Below are positions 6,308-14,549 of a DNA stretch of 64,000 bases, one piece after another (position 1 is the stretch's first letter; every line of letters starts with the position of its first letter). Source of the DNA: Neobacillus drentensis NBRC 102427 (GTDB lineage Bacteria; Bacillota; Bacilli; Bacillales; Cytobacillaceae); the NCBI RefSeq assembly GCF_001591445.1, contig NZ_BCUX01000008.1, positions 124,001 through 188,000 on the forward strand, read 5' to 3'. The position numbers and the translations under genes were made by a program. Below the pieces are notes generated by a model, which saw nothing but the letters and a program-made list of their open reading frames with translations, searched no databases and was not told the DNA's origin.

Positions 6308-8167
6308 TTAACAGGTTTCGCAGAATTCCAGCTCTCTTTTCAGTTCATCCACATATTCCTTCGACCCAGTAACAATCAAGCGGTCATTCATTAGCAGCTC
6401 TGTATCTCCATGTGGGACGATGGAATCCTTGCCACGGAAAATCCGGACAAATATGATATCGCCTGTAAAAGGAAATCGCCGTAACGACAATTCATCAAAT
6501 TGCCTATTCAACATGACAATTTCATAAAGTCCTGTTTCCTGATTGGTTAATATGTTTAACAAGGTTGGCGATTCAATTAAGGCTCGGAGCAATACTTTGG
6601 TGGACATAAAGGTAGAAAATACCTCAATATTATGCTCACGTAAGTTTTCCTCTAATTCAGGACTTTCTATTCGCGCAATGACCCTTGATACTCCTTTCTC
6701 TTTTGCAGCAATGGAAAGTGTGGCATTGACTCTCTCATCACCTGTTGAAATCACCACAACATCAGATTGAAAAACTGATGTCTTCTCCAACGTTTCCAGC
6801 GAATAATCAGGTATTTCAACTATGTCAAAAAGAGAATTAGCAATTTGTTTTTCAGATTTCTCCATTTGTATATGATAAAGTATTGGGTCATACAAGCCTG
6901 CCTTTAATTCCCGTGAAACAGGCATTGTCGTCTGGTTTGCACCTAAGAATGCCACACTAACCCTTTTATTAGCGACCACTTCTTTAGGGAATAACTTTTT
7001 AAAAACAATCGGTGTAAAAATAGACGTAATTACAGCAACCAATATTAATGTGCCACTCATCTGCGGGGTTATGATTTCTAACCTCTCTCCTATTGTCGCC
7101 GCTGCAATTACAAGTGAAAGTGTTGACGTGAGTAAAAAACCCGCTGCAATGACTGTTTTTAACTCATACCAAATTTTCAATATATACACGGGGATTAGTT
7201 TTGATAATAACAGTCCTATTAATAGAAGTGGTATCAATAATAAAAGTTTTTTTTCACTAAAAAGGGACCAAATATCAAGATTTACCCCTACCATTACAAA
7301 AAAGATGGGAATCAAAAATCCATAACCGAATGAATCCAGCTTATGTACAAGCTCCTGGTTCGGTGATAACAACGAAACCAGGACCCCCGCTAGAAATGCT
7401 CCTAAGATGTTTTCTGCACCCACTGTTTCAGACAGGCCAACTAAAACGATGATTAGTGTAAATACGGCTCTCGTCCCAATTTGAACGGTCCCCGTTGAAA
7501 GTGTTTCAATAAACGTTCGATTTTTAAATCTTTTTCCAAGAAAATAAAGAACTATACCAGCTACAAACAAGATAAGTAGCAGCCACGTATTTCCATGACC
7601 TGATTCATAAAGAGATACAAAGACAGCTAGTAAGATCATCGTCACCAAATCAGCAATGACCGCCACCAATAAGATAATTTGTCCGATAACAGTTTTCATC
7701 AGGTGTGCCTCTTTTAGTGTGGGTACAACAACGCCTAATGATATCGTTGAGATGATCAAGGTCATTAAAAAGGCATTATCAATAAAGCCTGCCATTACAA
7801 ACAAATACGATAAACCAAGCGAGAAAATAAAGATACCTGCAAAGATTAGCCCCGCGACAACGAATGAATTGGGCTCTACTTTCCCATTTGGAAGCTTTTT
7901 ACGGAACTTTCTCCCAGCAAAAGCCGTGAAGTCTATCTCCAGTCCGCTTAAAAACATGAGAAAGATAAACCCTAATGTAGATAGGGTTGAGATCCACATA
8001 TCTTCGTGAACCACATCGAAACCGCTTTTCCCAATTACAAGACCCATTATAATTTCAGCGACAACCACAGGGATATAATTCAATTTAAATCGATGTAAAA
8101 GAATGGGGGTTAAAAAGGCCATCGTCACCACAATTAATAAAGAAATAACTGATACATGCTGCTCCAT
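6308..8167 (-). CDS. yjbQ: CPA2-family cation/proton antiporter with RCK domains (YjbQ-like)
   Basis: A 619-residue membrane protein. Residues 1-390 or so hold about 12 hydrophobic segments of the Na+/H+ exchanger (CPA2/KefB) fold, including FLSGLEIDF (about 73-81) and GAENILGAFLAGVLVSLLSP. The rest is cytoplasmic: an RCK_N-like Rossmann segment (SVAFLGANQTTMPVSREL onward, in pieces) and a TrkA-C-like end. The role is monovalent cation/H+ exchange gated by a nucleotide or ion. It lies between fabI and prpE, as yjbQ does in B. subtilis, but the tenA-thi genes found between there are missing. The Cys-rich end (FCETC) is unusual. Substrate unknown. Confidence 0.88.
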   Translation of the reverse strand: MEQHVSVISLLIVVTMAFLTPILLHRFKLNYIPVVVAEIIMGLVIGKSGFDVVHEDMWISTLSTLGFIFLMFLSGLEIDFTAFAGRKFRKKLPNGKVEPNSFVVAGLIFAGIFIFSLGLSYLFVMAGFIDNAFLMTLIISTISLGVVVPTLKEAHLMKTVIGQIILLVAVIADLVTMILLAVFVSLYESGHGNTWLLLILFVAGIVLYFLGKRFKNRTFIETLSTGTVQIGTRAVFTLIIVLVGLSETVGAENILGAFLAGVLVSLLSPNQELVHKLDSFGYGFLIPIFFVMVGVNLDIWSLFSEKKLLLLIPLLLIGLLLSKLIPVYILKIWYELKTVIAAGFLLTSTLSLVIAAATIGERLEIITPQMSGTLILVAVITSIFTPIVFKKLFPKEVVANKRVSVAFLGANQTTMPVSRELKAGLYDPILYHIQMEKSEKQIANSLFDIVEIPDYSLETLEKTSVFQSDVVVISTGDERVNATLSIAAKEKGVSRVIARIESPELEENLREHNIEVFSTFMSTKVLLRALIESPTLLNILTNQETGLYEIVMLNRQFDELSLRRFPFTGDIIFVRIFRGKDSIVPHGDTELLMNDRLIVTGSKEYVDELKRELEFCETC

Positions 8168-8261
8168 TCATGTAACTCCTCTCCAATAATTTATAGTTTA
8201 GAATCCTTTTTATAAAAACTAACTCTAAGGTAAAAAATATCAATATAAGGGAGTTGATTTA

Positions 8262-9002
8262 ATGAAAATTGATATAATCGGTGATATTCATGGCTGTCTT
8301 ACGGAATTAAAGGAACTCACGCTAAAACTGGGTTATCAATGGGAGAATGGAATACCGATACATCCTGATGATAGAGTACTGGGATTTCTAGGCGATTTAA
8401 CGGATCGCGGACCTGCATCACTGAACGTAATCGAAATTGTATGGCAACTGGTTCTTAAAGAAAAAAAAGCCTATTACACACCGGGGAATCATTGTAATAA
8501 GTTATACCGCTTCTTCCTTGGCAACAAAGTTCAGATTGCTCACGGACTAGAAACAACAGTTGCCGAATATCAATCATTATATAAACAAGAGCAACAATCC
8601 ATTCGAAAAAAATTCACCGAACTTTATGAAAAAGCTCCATTATACCTACAATTAGACAACAAAAAGCTTGTGATTGCCCATGCCGGGATTAAACAAGAAT
8701 TTATCGGACAATCACATGCAAAGGTCAAAGAGTTTGTCCTTTACGGAGATATTACAGGAAAAAAACACCCTGATGGATCACCGATAAGAAGGGATTGGGC
8801 CAAAGAATATCAAGGTGATACATGTATCGTATACGGACATACACCCGTTCATGAACCAAGGATCATTAATAATACCTATAATATTGATACCGGGGCAGTC
8901 TTCGGCGGAAAACTAACCGCGTTAAGATATCCAGAAATAGAATTGATTTCAGTTAAATCAACTATGCCATATGTAGAAGAAAAATTTAAGGAATTTGAAT
9001 GA
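8262..9002 (+). CDS. prpE: Bis(5'-nucleosyl)-tetraphosphatase PrpE
   Basis: A 246-residue metallophosphoesterase with all core motifs in order: GDIHGC (residues 7-12), GDLTDRG (about 44-50), GNHCNK (about 75-80) and YGHTP (about 190-194). PrpE in B. subtilis cleaves diadenosine tetraphosphate asymmetrically and removes phosphate from phosphotyrosine peptides; it affects spore germination. AAGGGAG lies before the ATG. It is transcribed divergently from yjbQ and converges on yjbO, the same neighbours as in B. subtilis. Confidence 0.93.
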   Translation: MKIDIIGDIHGCLTELKELTLKLGYQWENGIPIHPDDRVLGFLGDLTDRGPASLNVIEIVWQLVLKEKKAYYTPGNHCNKLYRFFLGNKVQIAHGLETTVAEYQSLYKQEQQSIRKKFTELYEKAPLYLQLDNKKLVIAHAGIKQEFIGQSHAKVKEFVLYGDITGKKHPDGSPIRRDWAKEYQGDTCIVYGHTPVHEPRIINNTYNIDTGAVFGGKLTALRYPEIELISVKSTMPYVEEKFKEFE

Positions 9003-9029
9003 CAAGGAAGGCACAGCGCCCTGCCGTTG

Positions 9030-9066
9030 AAAAAAAGGCTGCCTCCTAAAAAAGCGAGTCAGCCTC
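9030..9066 (-). terminator. Intrinsic terminator after yjbO
   Basis: An interrupted stem (AGGCTG and CTC pairs; 9056-9065 with 9036-9046), loop TTTTTTA-rich, followed by seven T bases on the minus strand. It overlaps the last codons of yjbO. Confidence 0.7.
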
Positions 9067-9951
9067 TAAGATTTCACCCATATCATCTGGAAGTGGTGCA
9101 GTAAAAATCATTTCTTCTCTTAAAAATGGGTGAATAAATTTTATTTTTTTACAATGAAGTGCCTGCCTGACAATTAAGGACCGATCCCCTCCATACAAAT
9201 CATCACCAAGCAAAGGATGCTTTAAATAAGTCATATGAACCCGAATTTGATGGGTTCGTCCGGTATCAAGCTTTAGCTCTAAATAAGTAAATCCACGATG
9301 TCGCTCAATCACCCGATAATGGGTGCAAGCAAATTGTCCATCCTCACGAACTTCCCTCTCAATTATACTGTCGTCTTTGCGTCCAATTGGCGCCTGTATC
9401 GTACCGCTGTCTAACAAAACCCTGCCTTCTGCAAATGCTTCATAAGTCCTCTTAACCCCACCACTGCGCTGCATCATACTAAACAAATGGTGGACATGAC
9501 GATGCTTCGCTACGAGAACAATTCCTGAAGTATCTCTGTCCAGCCGAGTAACAATATGGGAAGTGGTCTGTAGTCCACTTCGCTGATAATAGCCAATTAG
9601 TGCATTCGCAAGGCTGCCGTCAGGATGCTCTCGAGACGGAATCGTATTCATTCCTGCCGGCTTATTTATTACTAATAGATACTCATCCTCGTATAGGATT
9701 GTTAACGGGATTTCTTCTCCCTTAAGTCCCTCACTAGGATACTCTATTGGAAAAGTAACCGTTACTTCCTCCCCTATTGATAGCTTGTATCGAACATTTA
9801 CTTCTTCTCCATTTACTTGGATACTCCCACCCTTGAACTTAATATCCGTTAAGGCAGTCCGAGAAACCTCTTCCTTCTTTAAAAATTCCCTTAATAATTT
9901 CCCGGCATCGCTTTCATTAATAATCCACTTCAATTTAAAGGGAGAATACAT
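9046..9951 (-). CDS. yjbO: RluA/RluD-family RNA pseudouridine synthase YjbO
   Basis: About 301 residues. An S4-like RNA-binding part is N-terminal (residues 1-80), followed by the pseudouridine synthase domain with the catalytic motif HIVTRLDRDTSG (the Asp nucleophile in RLDRDTSG, about residue 140) and TGRTHQIRVH near 230. It converts uridine to pseudouridine in RNA, likely 23S rRNA; the exact position is not known for YjbO. The frame opens at 9957, but AGGGGGT fits the ATG at 9951 (7-base spacing). It is last in the yjbL-yjbM-nadK-yjbO run, 18 bases after nadK. Confidence 0.93.
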   Translation of the reverse strand: MYSPFKLKWIINESDAGKLLREFLKKEEVSRTALTDIKFKGGSIQVNGEEVNVRYKLSIGEEVTVTFPIEYPSEGLKGEEIPLTILYEDEYLLVINKPAGMNTIPSREHPDGSLANALIGYYQRSGLQTTSHIVTRLDRDTSGIVLVAKHRHVHHLFSMMQRSGGVKRTYEAFAEGRVLLDSGTIQAPIGRKDDSIIEREVREDGQFACTHYRVIERHRGFTYLELKLDTGRTHQIRVHMTYLKHPLLGDDLYGGDRSLIVRQALHCKKIKFIHPFLREEMIFTAPLPDDMGEILEADSLF

Positions 9952-9969
9952 AACCATACCCCCTTCATG

Positions 9970-10764
9970 TCAATCGGAAATAAAGGAATCATGTACTCTT
10001 TTCCAAAAAGGAAACGGCCGGAAACGGGCAAAGCGAATTTTTTCATCTGGGACCCTAAATTGAATGGATTTTACATCCTTATGAAGCAGTGTCAGGTGAT
10101 CGATTGTCACTTGAAAATCAGACCGATTTACCGGTTTAAGCATACAGGTATGGTGTGCAGGGAGAATAAGCGGTGAACCTATAGTTCTAAAAACTTTGTT
10201 ATTAATCGATGCCATTTCAGCCACTTGGAGGGCAGCAATGGACGGATGGATAATCGCTCCGCCAAGTGCCTTATTATAGGCCGTACTTCCTGATGGAGTT
10301 GAAACGCATAAACCGTCACCACGGAACCGCTCAAAATGCTGTCCGCGGATTTCCACATCCATCACGAGTGTCCCTTCAACACTTTTAACGGTTGACTCAT
10401 TTAAGGCAAGATACCTAGATTCCTTCCCTGCATGAGAATAGCGGATAATCACCTCTAACAATGGGTATTCCACGACATGATAGGGTGTTTTAGCAATCGC
10501 AATCACTAACTTTTCAATTTCATCGGGAATCCAATCTGCATAAAAGCCGAGATGACCCGTGTGAATTCCGACAAAAGCCGTTTTATCCAATCGGCTGCTA
10601 TAGCGATGAAAGGCATAAAGGAGTGTCCCGTCACCGCCAATGGAAACAACTATATCTGGTTGGTCCTCATCGTACACAAGATCAAAATCAAGTAAATAGG
10701 TCCTCATTTTGTGCATTAAGATATTTGATTTTTGATCTCCTTTTGATGTAATCGCAAATTTCAT
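9970..10764 (-). CDS. nadK: NAD kinase
   Basis: A 264-residue ATP-NAD kinase with the diagnostic GGDGT (about residues 43-47, in [14 protein letters not shown]), NEST (about 120-123) and [12 protein letters not shown] (about 156-167). It makes NADP+ from NAD+ and ATP, the only source of NADP in the cell, so it is essential. Bacillus carries two paralogues (NadF/YjbN and YtdI); synteny makes this the YjbN type. AAGGAG lies 10 bases before the ATG. It sits between the small alarmone synthetase and the pseudouridine synthase. Confidence 0.96.
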   Translation of the reverse strand: MKFAITSKGDQKSNILMHKMRTYLLDFDLVYDEDQPDIVVSIGGDGTLLYAFHRYSSRLDKTAFVGIHTGHLGFYADWIPDEIEKLVIAIAKTPYHVVEYPLLEVIIRYSHAGKESRYLALNESTVKSVEGTLVMDVEIRGQHFERFRGDGLCVSTPSGSTAYNKALGGAIIHPSIAALQVAEMASINNKVFRTIGSPLILPAHHTCMLKPVNRSDFQVTIDHLTLLHKDVKSIQFRVPDEKIRFARFRPFPFWKRVHDSFISD

Positions 10765-10817
10765 AGTATTTTTGCTCCTTGTGGCTTGTTTGGCTATTCA
10801 AAAGGCGGTATTGACAA

Positions 10818-11456
10818 TTAATCCTTTTCTTCTTGTTTCAATTCTTTCTTTCTTGTAAAAAAAGCTTGAGCATCCTGTATTTCACCGCGAATCAATGACA
10901 TTTCCTCGTCTAAACGAAATGCTGCTTCCGCCGCTCTTTGCAAACGCATTTGAATATCACTGGGAAAAACACCTTTGTACTTATAGCTTAATGTATGTTC
11001 AATTGTCGCCCAAAAATTCATTGCAAGCGTTCGTATCTGAATTTCCGCTAAGATTTTCTTTTCTCCATGGATGGTTTGAACTGGGTAGCGAATAACAACA
11101 TGGTAGGACCTATACCCGCTTGTCTTTTTATGTGAAATATAATCTCTATCCTCGACAATTTCTAAATCATTGCGGTTTCGTAATAAATCGACGACAGTAT
11201 GAATGTCATCGACGAACTGACACATAATACGCATACCCGCAATATCTTGCATTTCTTCTTCCAATCTTTCTAGTGGTATTCCTTTTTGATTTGCTTTGTC
11301 AAGAATACTTGCGATCGGTTTAACTCTTCCAGTAACAAATTCAATCGGTGAGTGAGTGGCATCAAGTTCGAATAGACCTCTCATCCCCTTTAATTTTACT
11401 TTTAATTCTGCAACAGCCTGTTTATAGGGGGCTAAAAATTGGTCCCAATGCTTCAT
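10818..11456 (-). CDS. yjbM: Small alarmone synthetase YjbM (SAS1/RelQ-type GTP pyrophosphokinase)
   Basis: A 212-residue single-domain (p)ppGpp synthetase. It has HKKTSGYRSYHVVI (about residues 107-120), the G-loop type motif of RelA-SpoT synthetases, and EIQIRTLAMNFWATIEH (about 136-152). There is no hydrolase, TGS or ACT domain, which separates it from full-length Rel. YjbM makes pGpp/ppGpp from GTP/GDP and ATP and forms a tetramer stimulated by pppGpp. GAGGTGA precedes the ATG. It is cotranscribed with nadK. Confidence 0.94.
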   Translation of the reverse strand: MKHWDQFLAPYKQAVAELKVKLKGMRGLFELDATHSPIEFVTGRVKPIASILDKANQKGIPLERLEEEMQDIAGMRIMCQFVDDIHTVVDLLRNRNDLEIVEDRDYISHKKTSGYRSYHVVIRYPVQTIHGEKKILAEIQIRTLAMNFWATIEHTLSYKYKGVFPSDIQMRLQRAAEAAFRLDEEMSLIRGEIQDAQAFFTRKKELKQEEKD

Positions 11457-11475
11457 GATTTCACCTCAAACCATA

Positions 11476-11841
11476 TTATGTTAAGAATATACTCTCTACC
11501 TTTGAAACCAATTCTTTCCCATAATTACTATTTCCCTTAATATTAGATAGGACATCATCAAATTCATCATGGAAATTTACCAATTCTTTTTGTTCATCAT
11601 TAAAGGAAATCCAGACAGGTAACCTTTTTTCATAGGCATTTTTTAATAGCGGCCAAATTTGTTCATGTAATACGATATATGTATAATCATTTTTATCCTC
11701 CATTAAGTAAATGAAAGAGTATTGGATAGAATCAACAAGAATCTGTTCCTCAGGAACCAAATCAATAATTGACTCATTCGTTTCTAACATTAGTTTATCT
11801 TCAAATATGTATGCTTTTAGAATTGTAATATTTTTCTTCAT
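11476..11841 (-). CDS. yjbL: UPF0738 family protein YjbL
   Basis: A 121-residue soluble protein with no recognisable catalytic motif, acidic overall. Its pattern (MKKNITILKAYIFEDKL at the start, LHEQIWPLLKNAY near residue 60, VNFHDEFDDVLSNIKGN near 90-105) matches the YjbL/UPF0738 family, which is confined to bacilli and of unknown function. GGAGG precedes the ATG. It is the first gene of the operon with yjbM, 19 bases apart, and divergent from yjbK, the same order as B. subtilis. Confidence 0.85.
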   Translation of the reverse strand: MKKNITILKAYIFEDKLMLETNESIIDLVPEEQILVDSIQYSFIYLMEDKNDYTYIVLHEQIWPLLKNAYEKRLPVWISFNDEQKELVNFHDEFDDVLSNIKGNSNYGKELVSKVESIFLT

Positions 11842-11961
11842 CTCTCTACCTCCATTATCTCCCTACTTATTTTAGCATAATTCATGCAGTTCTCCCAAGA
11901 ATTGATGTTAAAGTCGGAGTGGATAATAGAGAAAAACTCTAGGTTGAAAGGAAGTTAGGCA

Positions 11962-12546
11962 ATGACGCAAAATATCGAAATCGAATTTAAAAATATGCTG
12001 ACAAAAATAGAATATGAAAGCTTCCTTAAGTATTTCAAGATCAGCCAAAGCCAAATATTTTCCCAGGAAAACCACTACTTTGATACACCTGATTTTGCTT
12101 TAAAAAGTAATGATTCTGCACTAAGAATTCGCAAAAAGGGCGGAACCTACGAAATGACATTAAAACAGCCAGCAGACGTAGGGCTGCTTGAGACCAATCA
12201 GGTCATTGGGGAAGAGGAAGTTTTAATGGCCATTCATCAGGGCATCCTACCAACTGGAATCATTCAACCTCTTATCGAAGACTACCAAATTTCTTTTTCT
12301 ACTATCGAATATTTTGGATCCTTAATTACGGAGCGAGTTGAATTGGAATACAAGCAGGGGTTACTAGTGTTGGACCATAGTATCTATCTAAGCAAAGAAG
12401 ATTATGAATTAGAATATGAGGTTGAGGATTATCAGATTGGAGAGAAAATCTTTTTGGAACTTCTGAAGCAATTTAAGATTCCTTCTCGAAAGACAGAAAA
12501 TAAAATTGTCCGTTTCTATAAACAAAAGTTTGATCAAACGAACTAA
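11962..12546 (+). CDS. yjbK: CYTH-domain protein YjbK (triphosphate tunnel metalloenzyme)
   Basis: A 194-residue CYTH/TTM protein. It has the diagnostic ExExK at residues 6-10 (IEIEFK), then YFDTPDFALKSNDSALRIRKKGGTYEMTLKQP in pieces (residues 36-68) supplying the ordered basic residues of the tunnel, and ERVELEYKQG further on. The family hydrolyses triphosphates or cyclises ATP. YjbK may act on polyphosphate or nucleoside triphosphates, and its constant position beside the alarmone synthetase yjbM suggests a nucleotide-linked role (inference). AAAGGAAG is upstream. Confidence 0.9.
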   Translation: MTQNIEIEFKNMLTKIEYESFLKYFKISQSQIFSQENHYFDTPDFALKSNDSALRIRKKGGTYEMTLKQPADVGLLETNQVIGEEEVLMAIHQGILPTGIIQPLIEDYQISFSTIEYFGSLITERVELEYKQGLLVLDHSIYLSKEDYELEYEVEDYQIGEKIFLELLKQFKIPSRKTENKIVRFYKQKFDQTN

Positions 12547-12758
12547 AATAATATCTTCAAAGAAGAATTAGAGCAGTTTCGAGATTTGGAGTTATTTCCA
12601 ACATACTCCTTTCTATTTCTCCTATTAAAATATTCTCAATTGGTATACATTAATAATGCCATTGGATGACAAATTCGCATTTTCAAAGCAATTAATTTGA
12701 GATATGAAATGGGCATTGTTAAAATTAATTTACATAATACTTTAGGGGAGTTGTCAAC

Positions 12759-13166
12759 ATGATTGAGAGAAAGCTTTCACCATTCGAATCCATAGGTGAA
12801 GATACATTACACCGTCTTGTGGACACTTTTTATGGCCTTGTTGCACAACATCCTGATCTTGCTCCTATATTCCCAAATCAATTTACTGAGATTGCTCGTA
12901 AACAAAAGCAATTCTTAACTCAATATTTAGGCGGACCGAACGTTTATACAGAAGAGCATGGCCATCCGATGATGCGTGCTCGCCATCTGCCATTCCCGGT
13001 TACACCAATACGAGCGAGAGCTTGGTTATCATGTATGACTCAAGCAATGGACACAATTGGCTTACAAGGTCCGATCAGGGACGAATTTTATTCACGACTT
13101 CATCTTACTGCTCAACATATGATTAACACGCCAGATGGCGCGATATCAGGTGAAGAACGTGAATAG
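12759..13166 (+). CDS. yjbI: Group II truncated hemoglobin YjbI
   Basis: A 135-residue truncated hemoglobin with [17 protein letters not shown] (about residues 23-39), the proximal heme His in RARHLPFPV (about residue 76) and the late W (RARAWLSCM) typical of group II. The family binds oxygen; YjbI of B. subtilis has been proposed to remove protein peroxides. GGGGAG lies 8 bases before the ATG. Its end overlaps the beginning of spxH by 32 bases, so the two should be coupled. The 212 bases before it hold no feature I can name. Confidence 0.93.
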   Translation: MIERKLSPFESIGEDTLHRLVDTFYGLVAQHPDLAPIFPNQFTEIARKQKQFLTQYLGGPNVYTEEHGHPMMRARHLPFPVTPIRARAWLSCMTQAMDTIGLQGPIRDEFYSRLHLTAQHMINTPDGAISGEERE

Positions 13167-14028
13167 TTCAAGATTTTCAGGCTCTAAGCAGCAGTGTAGT
13201 GGTAGTGAAAAAAAGCCGATTGAGATTTATATGTTTATTGACCCAATATGTCCGGAATGTTGGGCATTGGAACCTATTTTAAAGAAGCTTCATATCGAAT
13301 ACGGTCGTTATTTTTCTATAAAGCATATTTTAAGTGGACGATTAGCCGATTTAAATTTGAGTAAGAAAAAGAATTTTGAGAATATCGCTCAAGTTTGGGA
13401 GAAGACTGCTAGCAGATCTGGAATGTCATGTGATGGGAGCCTTTGGTTAGAAAATCCTGTCGATTCACCTTATACAGTTTCAATTGCGCTAAAGGCAGCT
13501 GAGCTGCAAGGGAGGCGTGCCGGGCTTCGTTTCTTGAGAAGAATTCAAGAAGGATTATTTTTAGAAAAACGAAATATTTCTAATCTTGAAGTGTTAAAGG
13601 ATTGTGCAAAGAGTCTAGGTTTGGATGTGGATGAATTCATGATTGATATCCATTCCGATAGTGCCGCGAAAGCCTTCCAATGTGATTTAAAAATCACATC
13701 AGAAATGGATGTACAAGAAATTCCCACATTAGTATTTTTCAATGAAAATGTCGAGGATGAAGGAATCAAGATAACTGGGTCTTATCCATATGAGGTATAT
13801 GTCCAAATTTTAGAGGAAATGCTTTCTGAAAAACCAGTACTGACTCCCCCACCTCCGTTAGAAACGTTTATGAAATTTTTTAAATTTGTTGCCTCAAAGG
13901 AAATTGCAGTGGTTTATAATATGTCTATTTCGCAAATTGAACGGGAAATGAAAAAGCTGCTTTTAAAGCAGGTTGTCGAACAGATTCCCGCTAAATATGG
14001 GACCTTTTGGAGGTATATTGAAGAATAG
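13135..14028 (+). CDS. spxH: ClpXP adaptor SpxH (YjbH), DsbA-like
   Basis: A 297-residue protein of the DsbA-like thioredoxin superfamily with CPEC at residues 39-42 in [14 protein letters not shown], and later [11 protein letters not shown] and [10 protein letters not shown]. YjbH binds Spx and hands it to ClpXP, holding Spx low without stress; zinc-binding and aggregation under stress relieve this. The target gene spx lies 6.4 kb away in this window. ATG at 13135 overlaps yjbI by 32 bases; GTG at 13159, with AGGTGA before it, is an alternative, but the longer start aligns with B. subtilis YjbH. Confidence 0.95.
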   Translation: MARYQVKNVNSSRFSGSKQQCSGSEKKPIEIYMFIDPICPECWALEPILKKLHIEYGRYFSIKHILSGRLADLNLSKKKNFENIAQVWEKTASRSGMSCDGSLWLENPVDSPYTVSIALKAAELQGRRAGLRFLRRIQEGLFLEKRNISNLEVLKDCAKSLGLDVDEFMIDIHSDSAAKAFQCDLKITSEMDVQEIPTLVFFNENVEDEGIKITGSYPYEVYVQILEEMLSEKPVLTPPPPLETFMKFFKFVASKEIAVVYNMSISQIEREMKKLLLKQVVEQIPAKYGTFWRYIEE

Positions 14029-14030
14029 GA

Positions 14031-14057
14031 AATGTCGGGATTAACCGGCATTTTTTA
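14031..14057 (+). terminator. First terminator after spxH
   Basis: An 8-bp stem (14031-14038 with 14045-14052, one G-U), 6-base loop, then TTTTTT. Two bases after the spxH stop. Confidence 0.85.
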
Positions 14058-14073
14058 TTTCCATGTAAAAACG

Positions 14074-14112
14074 AAAATGCCTTGCAGCTGTTACACTGCA
14101 AGGCATTTTTCT
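14074..14112. terminator. Second, stronger terminator after spxH
   Basis: A perfect 14-bp stem (14074-14087 with 14096-14109), 8-base loop and T-run on the plus strand; its A-run side would also stop minus-strand transcription. It lies 17 bases after the first, so spxH has tandem terminators. Confidence 0.85.
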
Positions 14113-14340
14113 ATTATACGAACAAAGGGGATGGGAGAAATTTTTCACGGTTCAAACAAAGGGGTATATGTTTGTTGTGATCAACTTCACGTATATAATA
14201 TAGCATGGGATCAAAGAGGCTGACAATAAGTTTGTGCTTTATTTCACATAATTGTCAAAAATCATAATTCCATGGAAAGGACAATAAACATAGTAGTATA
14301 AAGAATAAAAACTTACTTTTAAAAAGGGTGGCAATATTCT

Positions 14341-14514
14341 ATGAGAAAATTCCCTTTCGTTATTATGGTGCTTTTTATATTCATTGCTTTTTTCCTTCAA
14401 ATACTCGCATTGTTAAAGATCTTTCCTCTTTTAATTAGTACACCCATTTTGTTTGTATCCATTTTTATTTTCATTTTTTATCTTAATGATCGAAAGCGGT
14501 TTAGAGGATTTTAA
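14341..14514 (+). CDS. Small two-helix membrane protein (position of yizD)
   Basis: A 57-residue ORF, almost all hydrophobic: helix 1 about residues 5-28, Pro, helix 2 about residues 31-48, and a short basic tail NDRKRFRGF that should stay in the cytoplasm. AAAGGGTGG lies about 10 bases before the ATG, and a terminator follows the stop directly. In B. subtilis the small gene yizD lies between yjbH and pepF; I place this ORF there from synteny but cannot confirm homology. Function unknown. Confidence 0.6.
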   Translation: MRKFPFVIMVLFIFIAFFLQILALLKIFPLLISTPILFVSIFIFIFYLNDRKRFRGF

Positions 14515-14547
14515 AAGGGATGGCTGCCAAACAGGCACCATCCCTTT
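14514..14547. terminator. Bidirectional terminator before pepF
   Basis: A 15-bp stem with one mismatch (14514-14528 with 14534-14547), short loop, A-run and T-run at the two sides. It serves the small membrane protein gene (plus) and pepF (minus). Confidence 0.8.
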
Positions 14548-14549
14548 AA

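Larger units (their letters stand above)
14029..14340. other. 312-base intergenic stretch: two terminators, no convincing gene
   Basis: It holds two hairpin terminators (14031-14057 and 14074-14112). The remainder up to 14340 is AT-rich and has an open frame at 14032-14223, but that frame runs through both terminators and has no ribosome-binding site. I see no RNA gene. Confidence 0.6.

Noticed and set aside
14032-14223. 63-residue open frame after spxH
   Set aside because: It passes through two intrinsic terminators and has no ribosome-binding site.
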